The position numbers were made by a program, and so were the translations under genes. Below the pieces are notes generated by a model that was not told the DNA's origin, did no database searches, and saw nothing but the letters and a program-made list of their open reading frames with translations. A stretch of DNA of 64,000 nt from Micromonospora chaiyaphumensis (GTDB taxonomy: Bacteria; Actinomycetota; Actinomycetes; Mycobacteriales; Micromonosporaceae): positions 248,001 to 312,000 of the forward strand of contig NZ_FMCS01000007.1 in the NCBI RefSeq assembly GCF_900091435.1. Direction: 5' to 3'. Within the stretch, counting starts at the first letter, position 1. Each line of letters begins with the position of its first letter. This document shows, in pieces, positions 29,090 through 38,881 of this stretch.

Positions 29090-32000
29090 CAGCTGCTTTC
29101 CTCTTCCGCCGCGAGCAGCGCGGCGACCTCGGTGTCGGAGAGCCCGTCGAGTTCCGCGGCGATCCGCTGCTCGATCTGGGCGGCCAGGTCCGCCACCACG
29201 GGGCTGCTGAACAACGCCCGCATGGGCAGGTCGACGTCCACCTCGGCGCGGATCCGGGCCATCGCCCGCATGCCGCGCAGTGAGTTGCCGCCGAGGGTGA
29301 AGAAGTCGTCCAGGGCGCCGACCTTCTCCACCTGGAGGATCTCGGCGTACACCTCGGACACCAGGGACTCGGCCTCGGTGCGCGGCGCCACGTAGGTGTC
29401 CTCGGCCGGTGCGGCGGCGGCCGGCGCGGGCAGCGCGGCCCGGTCCAGCTTGCCGTTCGGCGTCAGCGGCAGCCCGTCGAGCCGGACCAGGGCCGCCGGC
29501 ACCAGGTGCGCGGGCAGCTCGCGGGCCAGTTCGGCGCGGACCGAATCCTCGTGGGCCGGACCCACCAGGTAGCCGACAAGGGTCGGCTCGCCGGTGTCGG
29601 TGCGCACCGCCGCGGCGGCCGCCCGGACGTCCGGATGGGCCAGCAGGGCGGCCTCGACCTCGCCCAGCTCGATCCGCATGCCGCGCACCTTCACCTGGTC
29701 GTCCCGGCGGCCCAGGTAGTCAAGGCTGCCGTCCGGATGCCAGCGGGCCAGGTCGCCGGTGGCGTACATCCGGGCGCCGGGCGGGCCGTAGGGGCACGGC
29801 AGGAAGCGCTCGGCGGTGAGGCCCGGGCGGCGGTGGTAGCCGCGGGCGAGCTGGGCGCCCGTGACGTACAGCTCGCCGACCACGCCGGGCGGCACCGGCT
29901 GGAGGGCGGCGTCGAGCAGCAGCGCCCGGGTGTTCCAGGTGGGCGTGCCGATCGGCACCGGGCCCGGCGGGACCGGCTCGCCCGGGGCGATCCGGGCGGC
30001 CACGCAGCCCACGGTGGCCTCGGTCGGGCCGTACTCGTTGACGACCGCCACCTCGGGGTGGGCGGCCCGCCAGCCGGCGAGTTGCTCACCGGTGAGCGCC
30101 TCGCCGCCGATCACCAGGTCGGTGGTGGGCGACAGCTCGCCGTCGAGCAGCGGCAGGTGGCTCGGGGTGACCTTCAGGAAGGCCGGCCGTCCCCCGGCCC
30201 GCGCGGCCGGCTCGTCGATCGCGGCGAGCCGGACCGTGCCGCCGGCGGTGAGCGTGCCGAGCAGGCCGGTCACGGTGAGGTCGAAGGAGACCGGCGAGTG
30301 CAGCAGCGCGGTGCCGGCCAGCCCCGGGTAGGTGTCCCGCGCCCAGGCCAGGTAGGCGGTCACCGCCCGGTGCTCCACCACGACGCCCTTGGGCCGCCCC
30401 GTCGAGCCGGAGGTGTAGAGCACGTACGCCGGGTGGTGGGGGCGCAGCGGGCCGCGCCGGTCGGCGTCGGTCAGGTCGCCGCCGGGCTGGTCCGCGCCGA
30501 GTTCGCCGTCGAGCACCAGCGCGTCGCCGGGCACCAGGGCGGCGGTGTCCGGGTTGGCCACCACGAGGGCCGGCGCGGCGTCCTCCAGCAGGTAGGCGAT
30601 CCGACCGGCCGGGTACGCGGTGTCCACCGGCACGTAGGCGGCGCCGGACTTGAGCACGGCGAGCATCGCCACCACCAGCTCGCAGGAGCGGGGCAGGGCG
30701 AGCGCGACCCGGTCCTCCGGGCCGGCACCGCGGGCCACCAGCAGCCGGGCCAGCCGGTTCGCGGCGGTGTTCAGCTCGGCGTACGTCAGCGGCACGCCGT
30801 CGCAGACCAGCGCCGTGGCGCCCGGGGTGGCCGCGGCCTGCCGCTGCACCTCGTCGACCACGGTGGCCGGCGGGACCTCCCGCACGGTGTCGTTCCAGGC
30901 GCCCAGCACCAGGTCGCGTTCGGCGTCGGTGAGCAGCGGCAGCGCGGCGACGGTCCGCTCCGGGTCGGCCACGGCGGCGGTGAGCAGCCGGACGTACCGG
31001 CGCACCACCGTCTCGGCGGTGGCCCGGTCGAACAGCGTGGTCCGGTAGACCAGGCGGCACTCCCCGGCGGTGATGTCGAAGGCCAGGTCGTCCTTGGTGG
31101 TGCCCAGCTCCACCGGGTCGAGGCCGGAGTCCGGGATGTAGTTCAGCGCGGTCTGGAAGATCGGTTGCACCGACGGGTCGCGCTGCGGGTCGACCGCCTC
31201 GACGATCTTCTGGAACGGGGTCTGCCCGTGCTCCATGGCGTCGACCAGGCTGTCGCGGACCCGGCCGAGCAACGCGGCGAAGGACGGGTCGCCGGAGACG
31301 TCGCAGCGCAGCGCCACCGGGTTGACGAACATGCCGATGAGCGGGGCCAGCTCGGGGGTGTCCCGGCCCGCGGTGGAGACGCCGACCACCACGTCGCTGT
31401 CGCCGGAGATCCGGGACAGCAGCGCCGCGAAGCCGGCCAGCAGCACCATGTACGGCGTGGCCGCCGCCCCGGCCGCCAGCTTGCCGACCCGGTCGAGCAG
31501 CCCGTCGGGCAGGTCGAAGCGCACCTCGTCACCGGCGAAGCCGAGCTGCGCGGGGCGGGGCCGGTCCAGGGGCAGGTTGGTCACCGGCGGCGCGCCGGCC
31601 AGGTGGCCGGTCCAGAAGGCGAGCTGCCGGTCCAGTTCGGCCCCGGCGAGCTGGTCGCGCTGCCACACCGCGAAGTCGGCGTACTGGATGGGCAGCTCGG
31701 GCACGGCGGGCTCGGCGCCGGTCTGCGCGGCCGCGGAGAACGCGGCGAGTTCGGCGTGGAACAGCACCGCCGAGTGGCTGTCGAAGACGGCGTGGTGCAC
31801 CACGAAGATCAGCGCCCAGGCGTCGTCGAGGCGGACCAGCCGGGCCCGCCACAGCGGCGGGGTGTCCAGCGGGATCGGGGTGCGGGCCAGCTCGGCGCGG
31901 ATCGCCTCGAACGCGGTCAACCGCTCGGACTCCGGCAGGTGCCGCAGGTCGGTGGTGGGCAGCGGGGCCGGCTCGTGGGCCCGGACCACCTGCACGAGCG

Positions 32001-32208
32001 CGCCGTCGTCGACGCGCAGGTGAGTGCGGAGCGCCTCGTGCCGGGCCACCACCCGGTTGACCACGTCGCTGACCGCGTCGGCGTCGAGGGCGGCCGGGAA
32101 GCGCCACGGGATGGACACGTTGAACACCGGCGAGCCGGCGTCGAACTGGTTGGCCATCCACACCCGCTCCTGGGCGAAGGAGGCCGGGAAGGTCCACTCC
32201 TGACTCAT
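29089..32208 (-). CDS. NRPS module C-A-PCP (predicted Asn-type)
   Basis: A 1039-residue single module. Condensation domain about 5-430 with HHAVFDS at 138-144: the catalytic His is kept, and the final Gly of HHxxxDG is replaced by Ser. Adenylation domain about 460-890; pocket residues read by eye are D-L-T-K-V-G-E-V-G, close to published asparagine codes. PCP Ser is at 976 in LGGNSL. No epimerase. The ATG at 32208 overlaps the MbtH stop (ATGA). Placed after the KS-AT-KR-DH-ACP protein, its C domain probably couples a polyketide-extended acyl chain to Asn. With the oxygenase at 32395-33348 this suggests beta-hydroxy-Asn. Confidence 0.92.
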
Positions 32209-32393
32209 GAGTGGGCCTCGCGGACGGAGCGGGGACGCATGTCGGTCCAGACCGTGTCGACGTGGGCCAGGCACTCCTCGCGGGTGCCGGCGAAGCCGGC
32301 GTCGTGCCAGCCCGCGGGGAGGTCCCGGTCGGCCGACCAGATCGAGTACTGCTCCTCGTCGTTGCGGACGACCAGGAATCGGGGTTCGGCCAT
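32205..32393 (-). CDS. MbtH-like protein
   Basis: A 62-residue protein with the full MbtH signature: FLVVRNDEEQYSIWSADRDLPAGWHDAGFAGTREECLAHVDTVWTDMRP, including the Ser-Trp and the terminal Trp-D-R-P. MbtH proteins bind adenylation domains and are needed for their solubility or activity; at least one of the four A domains here should depend on it. One base separates it from the oxygenase stop, and it overlaps the next NRPS start by 4 bases. Confidence 0.97.
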   Translation of the reverse strand: MAEPRFLVVRNDEEQYSIWSADRDLPAGWHDAGFAGTREECLAHVDTVWTDMRPRSVREAHS

Positions 32394-32394
32394 C

Positions 32395-33348
32395 TCAGTT
32401 CGCTCCAGGGGTGTCGGGGGTGTGCGGCTCGGCCATCGCCACGGCGATCTTGCGGGGGCCGGTGAACGGCTCCCGGCCGTGCGCGGCGGTCATGTTGTCG
32501 ACCACCAGCACGTCGTCGCGCTGGTAGTCGAAGCGGACGGTGGCCGCCCGGTAGGCGGCGCGCAGGTGGTCCATGACGTCGGCGGGGATCTCGCCGCCGT
32601 CGCCGTAGTAGGTGTTCGACGGCAGCCCGTCGGCACCGAACATGGCGAGCAGCCCCTCCTGGTAGTCCTTCGGCAGGGTGCTCACGTGGAAGAAGGTGGC
32701 GTGGTTGAACCAGCGCGGGGTGTCCGAGCCGGGCCGGTGGTGCACCACGTCCCGCACGGCCCGGGTGCGCAGGCCGTCCTTGCCGACCCACTCCACGGTG
32801 ATCCCGTTGGCCGCCGCGTACGCCTCGACCTCGGACCGGTTCTCGGTGTTGAACACCTCCTGCCAGCGGGTGCCGAAGTCGCCGTGGAAGTTGCGCACCA
32901 GCATCCAGCGCCGCCGGACGAACTCCTCGCGTACCGCCGGGTCGATCAGGTCGTGGACCCGGCGGACGTCGGCGAGTGGGGTGGCGCCCTGCGTCTGCGG
33001 CGCCGTGATGCAGTAGAAGAACAGGGTCAGCGGCCAGCGCGCCTGGTACGAGTTCTCGTTGTGCAGGAAGATCTCCTCGTCCGGCGGGTAGTCGGTCGAG
33101 GTGTAGACCCGGCCCTTGATGGAGTGCCGGGGCGAGGAACGCTCCGTGTAGGTCAGCGGCTCGCCGGACAGGGCGCGGACCACCCCGTCGAAGCCGTCCA
33201 CCCCGCCGACGTCGAAGCCACGGAACAGCAGCCCGCCGTGCTCGACGAGGGTGGCCCGCAGTTCGGCGCGGCGCGCCGCGATCAGGTCGGTCAGGGCGCG
33301 GCCGTCGTTCTCGACGACCACCGGGAGCGTGGCGATCGTGTCGCTCAT
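32395..33348 (-). CDS. SyrP/TauD-type Fe(II)/2-oxoglutarate oxygenase
   Basis: A 317-residue non-heme iron oxygenase. The facial triad is readable: His96 and Glu98 in LHNENSY and His290 in NMTAAHGREPF, with Arg299 in GPRK for 2-oxoglutarate. The HNENSY form of the motif is typical of SyrP-like enzymes, which beta-hydroxylate PCP-bound amino acids such as aspartate. Its position directly before MbtH and the Asn-type module suggests beta-hydroxylation of that residue; acting on another intermediate is possible. AAGGAG lies 10 bases before the ATG at 33348. Confidence 0.9.
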   Translation of the reverse strand: MSDTIATLPVVVENDGRALTDLIAARRAELRATLVEHGGLLFRGFDVGGVDGFDGVVRALSGEPLTYTERSSPRHSIKGRVYTSTDYPPDEEIFLHNENSYQARWPLTLFFYCITAPQTQGATPLADVRRVHDLIDPAVREEFVRRRWMLVRNFHGDFGTRWQEVFNTENRSEVEAYAAANGITVEWVGKDGLRTRAVRDVVHHRPGSDTPRWFNHATFFHVSTLPKDYQEGLLAMFGADGLPSNTYYGDGGEIPADVMDHLRAAYRAATVRFDYQRDDVLVVDNMTAAHGREPFTGPRKIAVAMAEPHTPDTPGAN

Positions 33349-33374
33349 GATGCGGTGTCTCCTTGTTCTCGTGG

Positions 33375-36300
33375 TCAGGCGCGGGGCAGCCGCGGGATGG
33401 CCGGGATCGCCGCCGGCGCGGCCGGTTCGTCGGCGGGCTGGCTGGCCCGCAGCTCCTCGATCCGGGCGGCCAGCCCGGCGACCGTGGGGGTCTCGAAGAG
33501 GCTGCGCATGGGCAGCCGCACCCCGGTGGCCTTGCGCATCGCGGCGATGAGCTGCACCGCGACCAGCGAGTTGCCACCGAGGGCGAAGAAGTCGTCGTCC
33601 ACGCCGACCTCGGTCACGCCGAGGCCGTCCCGCCACACCTGGGCGATCGTCTTCTCCAGCTCGGTCGAGGGGGCCGCCGAGCCGCCGCCCGTGCCGGCCG
33701 CCGCGGTGGCGGGGGCGTCGGTCTCCGCCTCCAGGCTGTCCGTGGTCACCCGGGCCGAGCGCCGCCGGATGTCGGCGACGGTGCGGGTGGCGATGACGAC
33801 CTGGGCGCCCAGGCCGGCGGTGAGGCTGCGGCGGAACGCCTCGGCACCGTCGACCGGCCGGATGTCCTCGGTGACCGGCGCCGGCGCGGCCTCGGCGGCC
33901 GCCGGGGCGTCGGCGAGGCCGCCGGTGACCGCGCTCTGGTCCACCTTGCGCAGCACGAAGTCGCTGATCGCGACCAGTTCCCGGCCGTCGGTGTCGCGCA
34001 GCGACAGGTCGGCCGCCACCACCTCCTCGGTGGCGCTGGGCCGGTGCCGCAGGTGGCTGTGGAAGGTCGCCGGCAGCGCGCCGCGCACCACGATCCGGCC
34101 GTACGACAGCGGCAGGTAGGTGCCGGAGCCCTGGCCGCGGCCGAACGCGGTGGCCACGTCCAGCAGCGCGGGGTGCAGCCCCCAGGAGGGCAGGTCGCCC
34201 AGCGCGGCGGCGGGCGCCTCGACCCGGGCCAGCTCCTCCCCCTCGGCCAGGTGGTGCTCGGCCAGGGCGGCCCAGCGGGGGCCGAAGGTGAGCATGCTGG
34301 TGCGGCCCCGGCCGAACGAGGCGTCGTCGTCGACCCGGCGGCCGGCGACGGCGGGCAGGCCGGCCGGCGGGGCGGGCTCGGTGGTCCAGCCGGCGGCGCC
34401 CCGCACGTGGGTACGGAGCTGGCCGGCGGCCAGGCTGGCCACGGTGAAGTCCACCCCGTCCTCGCTGGGGGTGAGCTCCACCCGGTACTGGGCGACCGTG
34501 CCGTCCGGCACCGAGAACGGCTCCAGGAACACCACGTCCCGCAGCTCCACGGCGGCGTCCGGCGCCGGGGCGGGCAGCGCGGCGGTCACCGCGGCCCGCA
34601 CCGACTCCAGGTGGGCGGTGCCGGGCACCACCGGCACCCCGCCGATCCGGTGCTCGTCGAGCAGCCAGTGGGTGCCGGCGGAGACCAGGCCGTGCAGCAC
34701 GGTGCCGTCCGGGCCGGTCACCCGGGTGGTGAGCACCGGGTGGTCCACCGGGGCGGTGACCGTGTCCCGCCCGGCGGCCCGGAAGGCGGCCGGCGCGTTC
34801 GTCTCCACGGCCATGCCGACCTCGGCCCAGCCACCCCAGCTCTGCGAGACCAGGGGCGCGCGGAACCCGGCGCCGGCGCGCGCCCAGGCGTCGAGGAAGT
34901 TGTTCGCCGCGCAGTAGTCGACCTGGCCGAAGCCGCCGATCACCGCGGTGATCGAGGAGCAGAGCGCCACGAAGTCCAGCGGCAGGTCGCCGAAGACCCG
35001 GGCCAGGGCGAGGGTGCCGGCCAGCTTCGGGGCGAGCACCCGCTCCGCCTCCGCCCGGTCCTTGATCTCGGCCATACCACCGCCGGGCAGGCCGGCGGCG
35101 TGCACGATGCCGTCCAGCCCGCCGAACCGCGTCTCGGCGGCCTCGCGGACGCGGCGCAGGTCGTCCGGGTCGGTGACGTCGGCGGCGAGCACCAGCACCT
35201 CGGCTCCGGCCGCCTCCATCCGGCGGATCGCCGCGATGGCCCGGCCGGCGCGGTCCGCGCCGCCGTGCACGGCCAGGTGCTCGTCCCAGCGGTCCCGCTC
35301 GGGCAGGCCGGAGCGGGCCAGCAGCACCAGCTTCGCGCGGGCCCGGCGGGCGAAGTCCTCGGCCAGGGTGACGCCGATGCCGCCGAGGCCACCGGTGATC
35401 AGGTAGCGGCCCGCCTCGCGCAGCACGCCCGGCTCGCCCTCGGCGTCGACGGTGACCTGCTCGTAGCCGGCCACCCAGCGCCGGTCGCGGCGCAGCGCCA
35501 CCTCCGGGTGCTCCGGGTCGGCCGGGGCGCGCAGCTCGGCCACGAGCGCGGCGACCCCGCGCGCGGCGGTGTCCGCGTCGACCAGCCGGACGGCGAGCCC
35601 GGGCAGCTCGACCGGGAGCACCCGGGCCAGGCCCGCCAGGGTGGCGTGCTCGGGCCGGACCAGGTCGTCGCCGCGTACGTCGCCGATGCCGGCCGCGACC
35701 AGGTCGAGGCGGATGCCCTCCTCGTCGGCGGTCAGCCCGGCGCCGGCGAGCGCCTGCACCAGGTGCAGCGCGCTGAAGAAGCCCCGGTCCTGGGCGGCCC
35801 AGGCCGCGGCGATGTCGGTGCCGGCCGGCTCGCCGTCGAGGGCGTACGCGTGCACGATCCGGCGGGGCAGGTCGGCGCCGAGCGCGGCGACCAGCGCCTC
35901 GTGGTCCTCGCGGACGCCGGGGCGCAGCCGGAAGCCGGTGGCCGTGGCGGCGAAGGCGTCGCCGGCGCGTACCTCGACCGGGTCGTCGCCGGCGGCGCGC
36001 AACGCGGCGACGAGCGCCTCCCCGCGCGGGCCGTCGGCCAGCACGAGGCACCGGCCCAGCGGGACGGCGGTCCGCGCCGGGGCGGCCTGCCGCCACACCG
36101 GCACGGCGAACCACTCCGGCAGCGGCCGGGGCCCGGTCTCGACCGGGGCCGGCACCTGCTCCACCGGGTCCGCGTCGACCCAGTAGCGGCGCCGCTCGAA
36201 CGGGTAGGTGGGCAGCGGCACCCGCCGGGCGTCGGGGTCGACGGCCAGGCTCACGGGCACCCCGGCGCACCAGAGCGCGCCGGCGCTGCCGAGCAGGGTG

Positions 36301-38834
36301 GCCAGGTCGCCGGTGGGCTCACCCGGCCCCGGCAGGCTGCCCAGCGGGGTCAGCTTCCGCTGCGCCTCGGAGGCCTTGGCGACCTGCATCCGGGCCAGGT
36401 TGGCGAGCTGCCGGCCCGGCCCGCACTCGACCAGCGCCCAGGTGCCCTCGGCCAGCAGCGTGGCCACGCAGTCGCCGAAGCGGACCGGCCGGCGCAGGTG
36501 CGCGGCCCAGTACGCCGGGTCGGTGGCCTCCGCCTCGGTGATCCAGGTGCCGGTCACGTTGGACAGGAACGGCACGGCCGGCGGGCGCAGCGGCACGCTC
36601 GCCATGAGCGCGGTGAACTCGTCGAGGATCGGGTCCATCATCGGCGAGTGGAAGGCGTGCGAGGTGCGCAGCAGCTTGGACTTGTTCTTGCCGCCCAGGC
36701 CCGCGGCGAACTCCTCGACGAGCGCGGTCTCGCCGGCCACCACGCAGGTGCCCGGGCCGTTGACGGTGGCCACGGACAATCCCGCGGGCAGCCGGTCGGC
36801 GACGGCCGGCTCGTCCAGCGTCACGGCGAGCATCGAGCCGGCCGGCAGCGAGTGCATGAGCCGGCCGCGGGCGGCCACCACCCGCAGCGCGTCGGAGAGG
36901 GTGAGCACGCCGGCCACGGTGGCGGCGACGTACTCGCCGATGGAGTGGCCGAGCATCGCGGCCGGGGCGACCCCGGCCCGCTGCCAGGCGGTGGCGAGGG
37001 CGTACTCGACGGTGAACAGGGCGGGCTGGGTGTAGCGGGTCTCGGTGAGCTTCTCCCGCGCCTCCGGGTCGCGGCCGAGGATCAGGTCCCGGATGTCCAG
37101 GCCCAGCTCGGGGCGGAGCAGCTCGGCGCACTCGTCCACGGTGGCCGCGAACGCCGGGTCCTCGGCGTAGAGCTCGGCGCCCATCCCGGCGTACTGGGAA
37201 CCCTGGCCGCTGAAGAGGAGGGCGACCCGCGGGGCGGGACCGTCGACGGCGCCCCGGTGCCCCTTGCGCTTGTCGCGCAGGGCGGCCGCCGCGGACGGCA
37301 GGTCGGTGGCGACCACGGCGGCGCGGTGCGGGTACTGCTGGCGGCCGACCCGCAGGGTGTGCGCGACGTCGGCGAGCAGTTCCGGCCCTCCCGCGGTGCC
37401 GCTCTCGAGGTGGTCGGCCAGGCGCTTGACCGCGGTGTCCAGCGCGGTAGGGGTCTTCGCCGACACCTGGAGCAGGTGCGCCGGGCGCACCCGCCGCTCG
37501 GTCCGGTACGCGGCCGGCGCCTCCTCCAGCACCACGTGCGCGTTGGTGCCGCCGATGCCGAACGAGCTGACGCCGGCGCGCCGCGGCCCGCCGTCGGTGT
37601 CCCACTTGGTCAGCGTGTTCGCCACGTAGAACGGGGTGTCGGCGAAGTCGATGCCGGGGTTCGGGGTCTCGTAGTTGATGGTCGGCGGGATCAGGCCGTG
37701 CTCCATGGCGAGCACCGCCTTGATCACGCTGACGATGCCGGACGGCTGGCTGAGGTGGCCGATGTTGGACTTCACCGAGCCGATGCCGCACCAGCCCCGG
37801 TCGTCGGTGTCCTTCGTGTACACCGCGGAGAGGGCGGCGATCTCGATGGGGTCGCCGAGCGCCGTGCCGGTGCCGTGCGCCTCGACGTAGCTGATGGTGC
37901 GCGGGTCGATGCCCGCCAGGCCGACCGCCTGGGCGACCGCCTCCATCTGCCCGTCGATGCTCGGCGCGGTGAAACCGACCTTGCCGGCGCCGTCGTTGTT
38001 GATGGCGTTGCCGAGGACCACGGCGCGGATCGTGTCGCCGTCGGCGATCGCGTCGGAGAGACGCTTGAGCAGGGTGACACCGACCCCGCTGCCCCAGACC
38101 GTGCCGTTGGCTCCGGCGTCGAACGGGCGGCAGCGGCCGTCCGGGGAGGTGAAGCCGTCCATGCCGAGGTAGCCGATGTGCGGCAGCTCGATGTTGACCC
38201 CGCCGGCCAGGGCCATGTCGCACTCGCCGTTGCGCAGCGCCTCGCAGGCGAGGTGGAAGGCCACCAGGGACGTGGAGCAGGCGGTGTGCACGGTCAGGCT
38301 GGGGCCGCGCAGGTCGAGCCGGTAGGAGACGTTGGTGGCCACGTAGTTCGGCGAGTTGCTGGTCGCCAGGGAGACGGCGCCGTGCGGGCTGCCGCCGACC
38401 CGCTTGTTGCGCAGCACGTTGCGGTGCAGGTAGGTGTTTCCGCCGGTGCCGGCGTAGACGCCGACCGCGCCGTCGTAGCGGGCCGGGTCGTAGCCGCCGT
38501 CCTGGAGGGCGGTGTAGCAGGTCTCCAGGAAGAGGCGGTGCTGCGGGTCGGTGATCTCGGCCTCGCGGGCGGTCATCCCGAACAGGCCGGCGTCGAACTC
38601 GTCGTAGCCGTCCACCAGCGGGGCCCGGTTCACCCAGCCGGGGTCGTCGACCTCCTCGGGGGTGGCGCCGCGGGCGAGTTGCTCCTCGCGGGTCAGTTCG
38701 GTCACCGACTCGACGCCGTCGACCAGGTTGCGCCAGAACTCGTCGACGTCGCCCGCGCCGGGCAGGCGGGCGGCGAGCCCGACGATCGCGATCGGTTCGA
38801 TGCCGTCGTCGGCGGTGGGAATGTCGTTCTGCAT
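33375..38834 (-). CDS. Type I PKS module KS-AT-KR-DH-ACP
   Basis: An 1819-residue module. KS 14-440 with Cys186 (TACSTS), His320 and His360. AT about 535-840 with GHSIGE (Ser631) and HAFHS at 726-730, which marks malonyl-CoA selectivity. KR about 1140-1330 with GGLGGIG and Tyr1307 in YCAANN. DH about 1380-1660 with HRIGGVPVVP (His1395) and HPALLD. Carrier Ser1756 in LGGNSL. All domains look active, predicting one malonate-derived unit left as an alpha,beta-alkene. KR precedes DH, unlike the usual DH-KR order. ATG at 38834 with AAGGA 8 bases upstream, after a 47-base gap, the longest in the operon. Confidence 0.93.
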   Translation of the reverse strand: MQNDIPTADDGIEPIAIVGLAARLPGAGDVDEFWRNLVDGVESVTELTREEQLARGATPEEVDDPGWVNRAPLVDGYDEFDAGLFGMTAREAEITDPQHRLFLETCYTALQDGGYDPARYDGAVGVYAGTGGNTYLHRNVLRNKRVGGSPHGAVSLATSNSPNYVATNVSYRLDLRGPSLTVHTACSTSLVAFHLACEALRNGECDMALAGGVNIELPHIGYLGMDGFTSPDGRCRPFDAGANGTVWGSGVGVTLLKRLSDAIADGDTIRAVVLGNAINNDGAGKVGFTAPSIDGQMEAVAQAVGLAGIDPRTISYVEAHGTGTALGDPIEIAALSAVYTKDTDDRGWCGIGSVKSNIGHLSQPSGIVSVIKAVLAMEHGLIPPTINYETPNPGIDFADTPFYVANTLTKWDTDGGPRRAGVSSFGIGGTNAHVVLEEAPAAYRTERRVRPAHLLQVSAKTPTALDTAVKRLADHLESGTAGGPELLADVAHTLRVGRQQYPHRAAVVATDLPSAAAALRDKRKGHRGAVDGPAPRVALLFSGQGSQYAGMGAELYAEDPAFAATVDECAELLRPELGLDIRDLILGRDPEAREKLTETRYTQPALFTVEYALATAWQRAGVAPAAMLGHSIGEYVAATVAGVLTLSDALRVVAARGRLMHSLPAGSMLAVTLDEPAVADRLPAGLSVATVNGPGTCVVAGETALVEEFAAGLGGKNKSKLLRTSHAFHSPMMDPILDEFTALMASVPLRPPAVPFLSNVTGTWITEAEATDPAYWAAHLRRPVRFGDCVATLLAEGTWALVECGPGRQLANLARMQVAKASEAQRKLTPLGSLPGPGEPTGDLATLLGSAGALWCAGVPVSLAVDPDARRVPLPTYPFERRRYWVDADPVEQVPAPVETGPRPLPEWFAVPVWRQAAPARTAVPLGRCLVLADGPRGEALVAALRAAGDDPVEVRAGDAFAATATGFRLRPGVREDHEALVAALGADLPRRIVHAYALDGEPAGTDIAAAWAAQDRGFFSALHLVQALAGAGLTADEEGIRLDLVAAGIGDVRGDDLVRPEHATLAGLARVLPVELPGLAVRLVDADTAARGVAALVAELRAPADPEHPEVALRRDRRWVAGYEQVTVDAEGEPGVLREAGRYLITGGLGGIGVTLAEDFARRARAKLVLLARSGLPERDRWDEHLAVHGGADRAGRAIAAIRRMEAAGAEVLVLAADVTDPDDLRRVREAAETRFGGLDGIVHAAGLPGGGMAEIKDRAEAERVLAPKLAGTLALARVFGDLPLDFVALCSSITAVIGGFGQVDYCAANNFLDAWARAGAGFRAPLVSQSWGGWAEVGMAVETNAPAAFRAAGRDTVTAPVDHPVLTTRVTGPDGTVLHGLVSAGTHWLLDEHRIGGVPVVPGTAHLESVRAAVTAALPAPAPDAAVELRDVVFLEPFSVPDGTVAQYRVELTPSEDGVDFTVASLAAGQLRTHVRGAAGWTTEPAPPAGLPAVAGRRVDDDASFGRGRTSMLTFGPRWAALAEHHLAEGEELARVEAPAAALGDLPSWGLHPALLDVATAFGRGQGSGTYLPLSYGRIVVRGALPATFHSHLRHRPSATEEVVAADLSLRDTDGRELVAISDFVLRKVDQSAVTGGLADAPAAAEAAPAPVTEDIRPVDGAEAFRRSLTAGLGAQVVIATRTVADIRRRSARVTTDSLEAETDAPATAAAGTGGGSAAPSTELEKTIAQVWRDGLGVTEVGVDDDFFALGGNSLVAVQLIAAMRKATGVRLPMRSLFETPTVAGLAARIEELRASQPADEPAAPAAIPAIPRLPRA

Positions 38835-38881
38835 CGGGGTTGTCCTTAGCTCACGCGGTACGGCGGGGAGGGGTTACGGCG

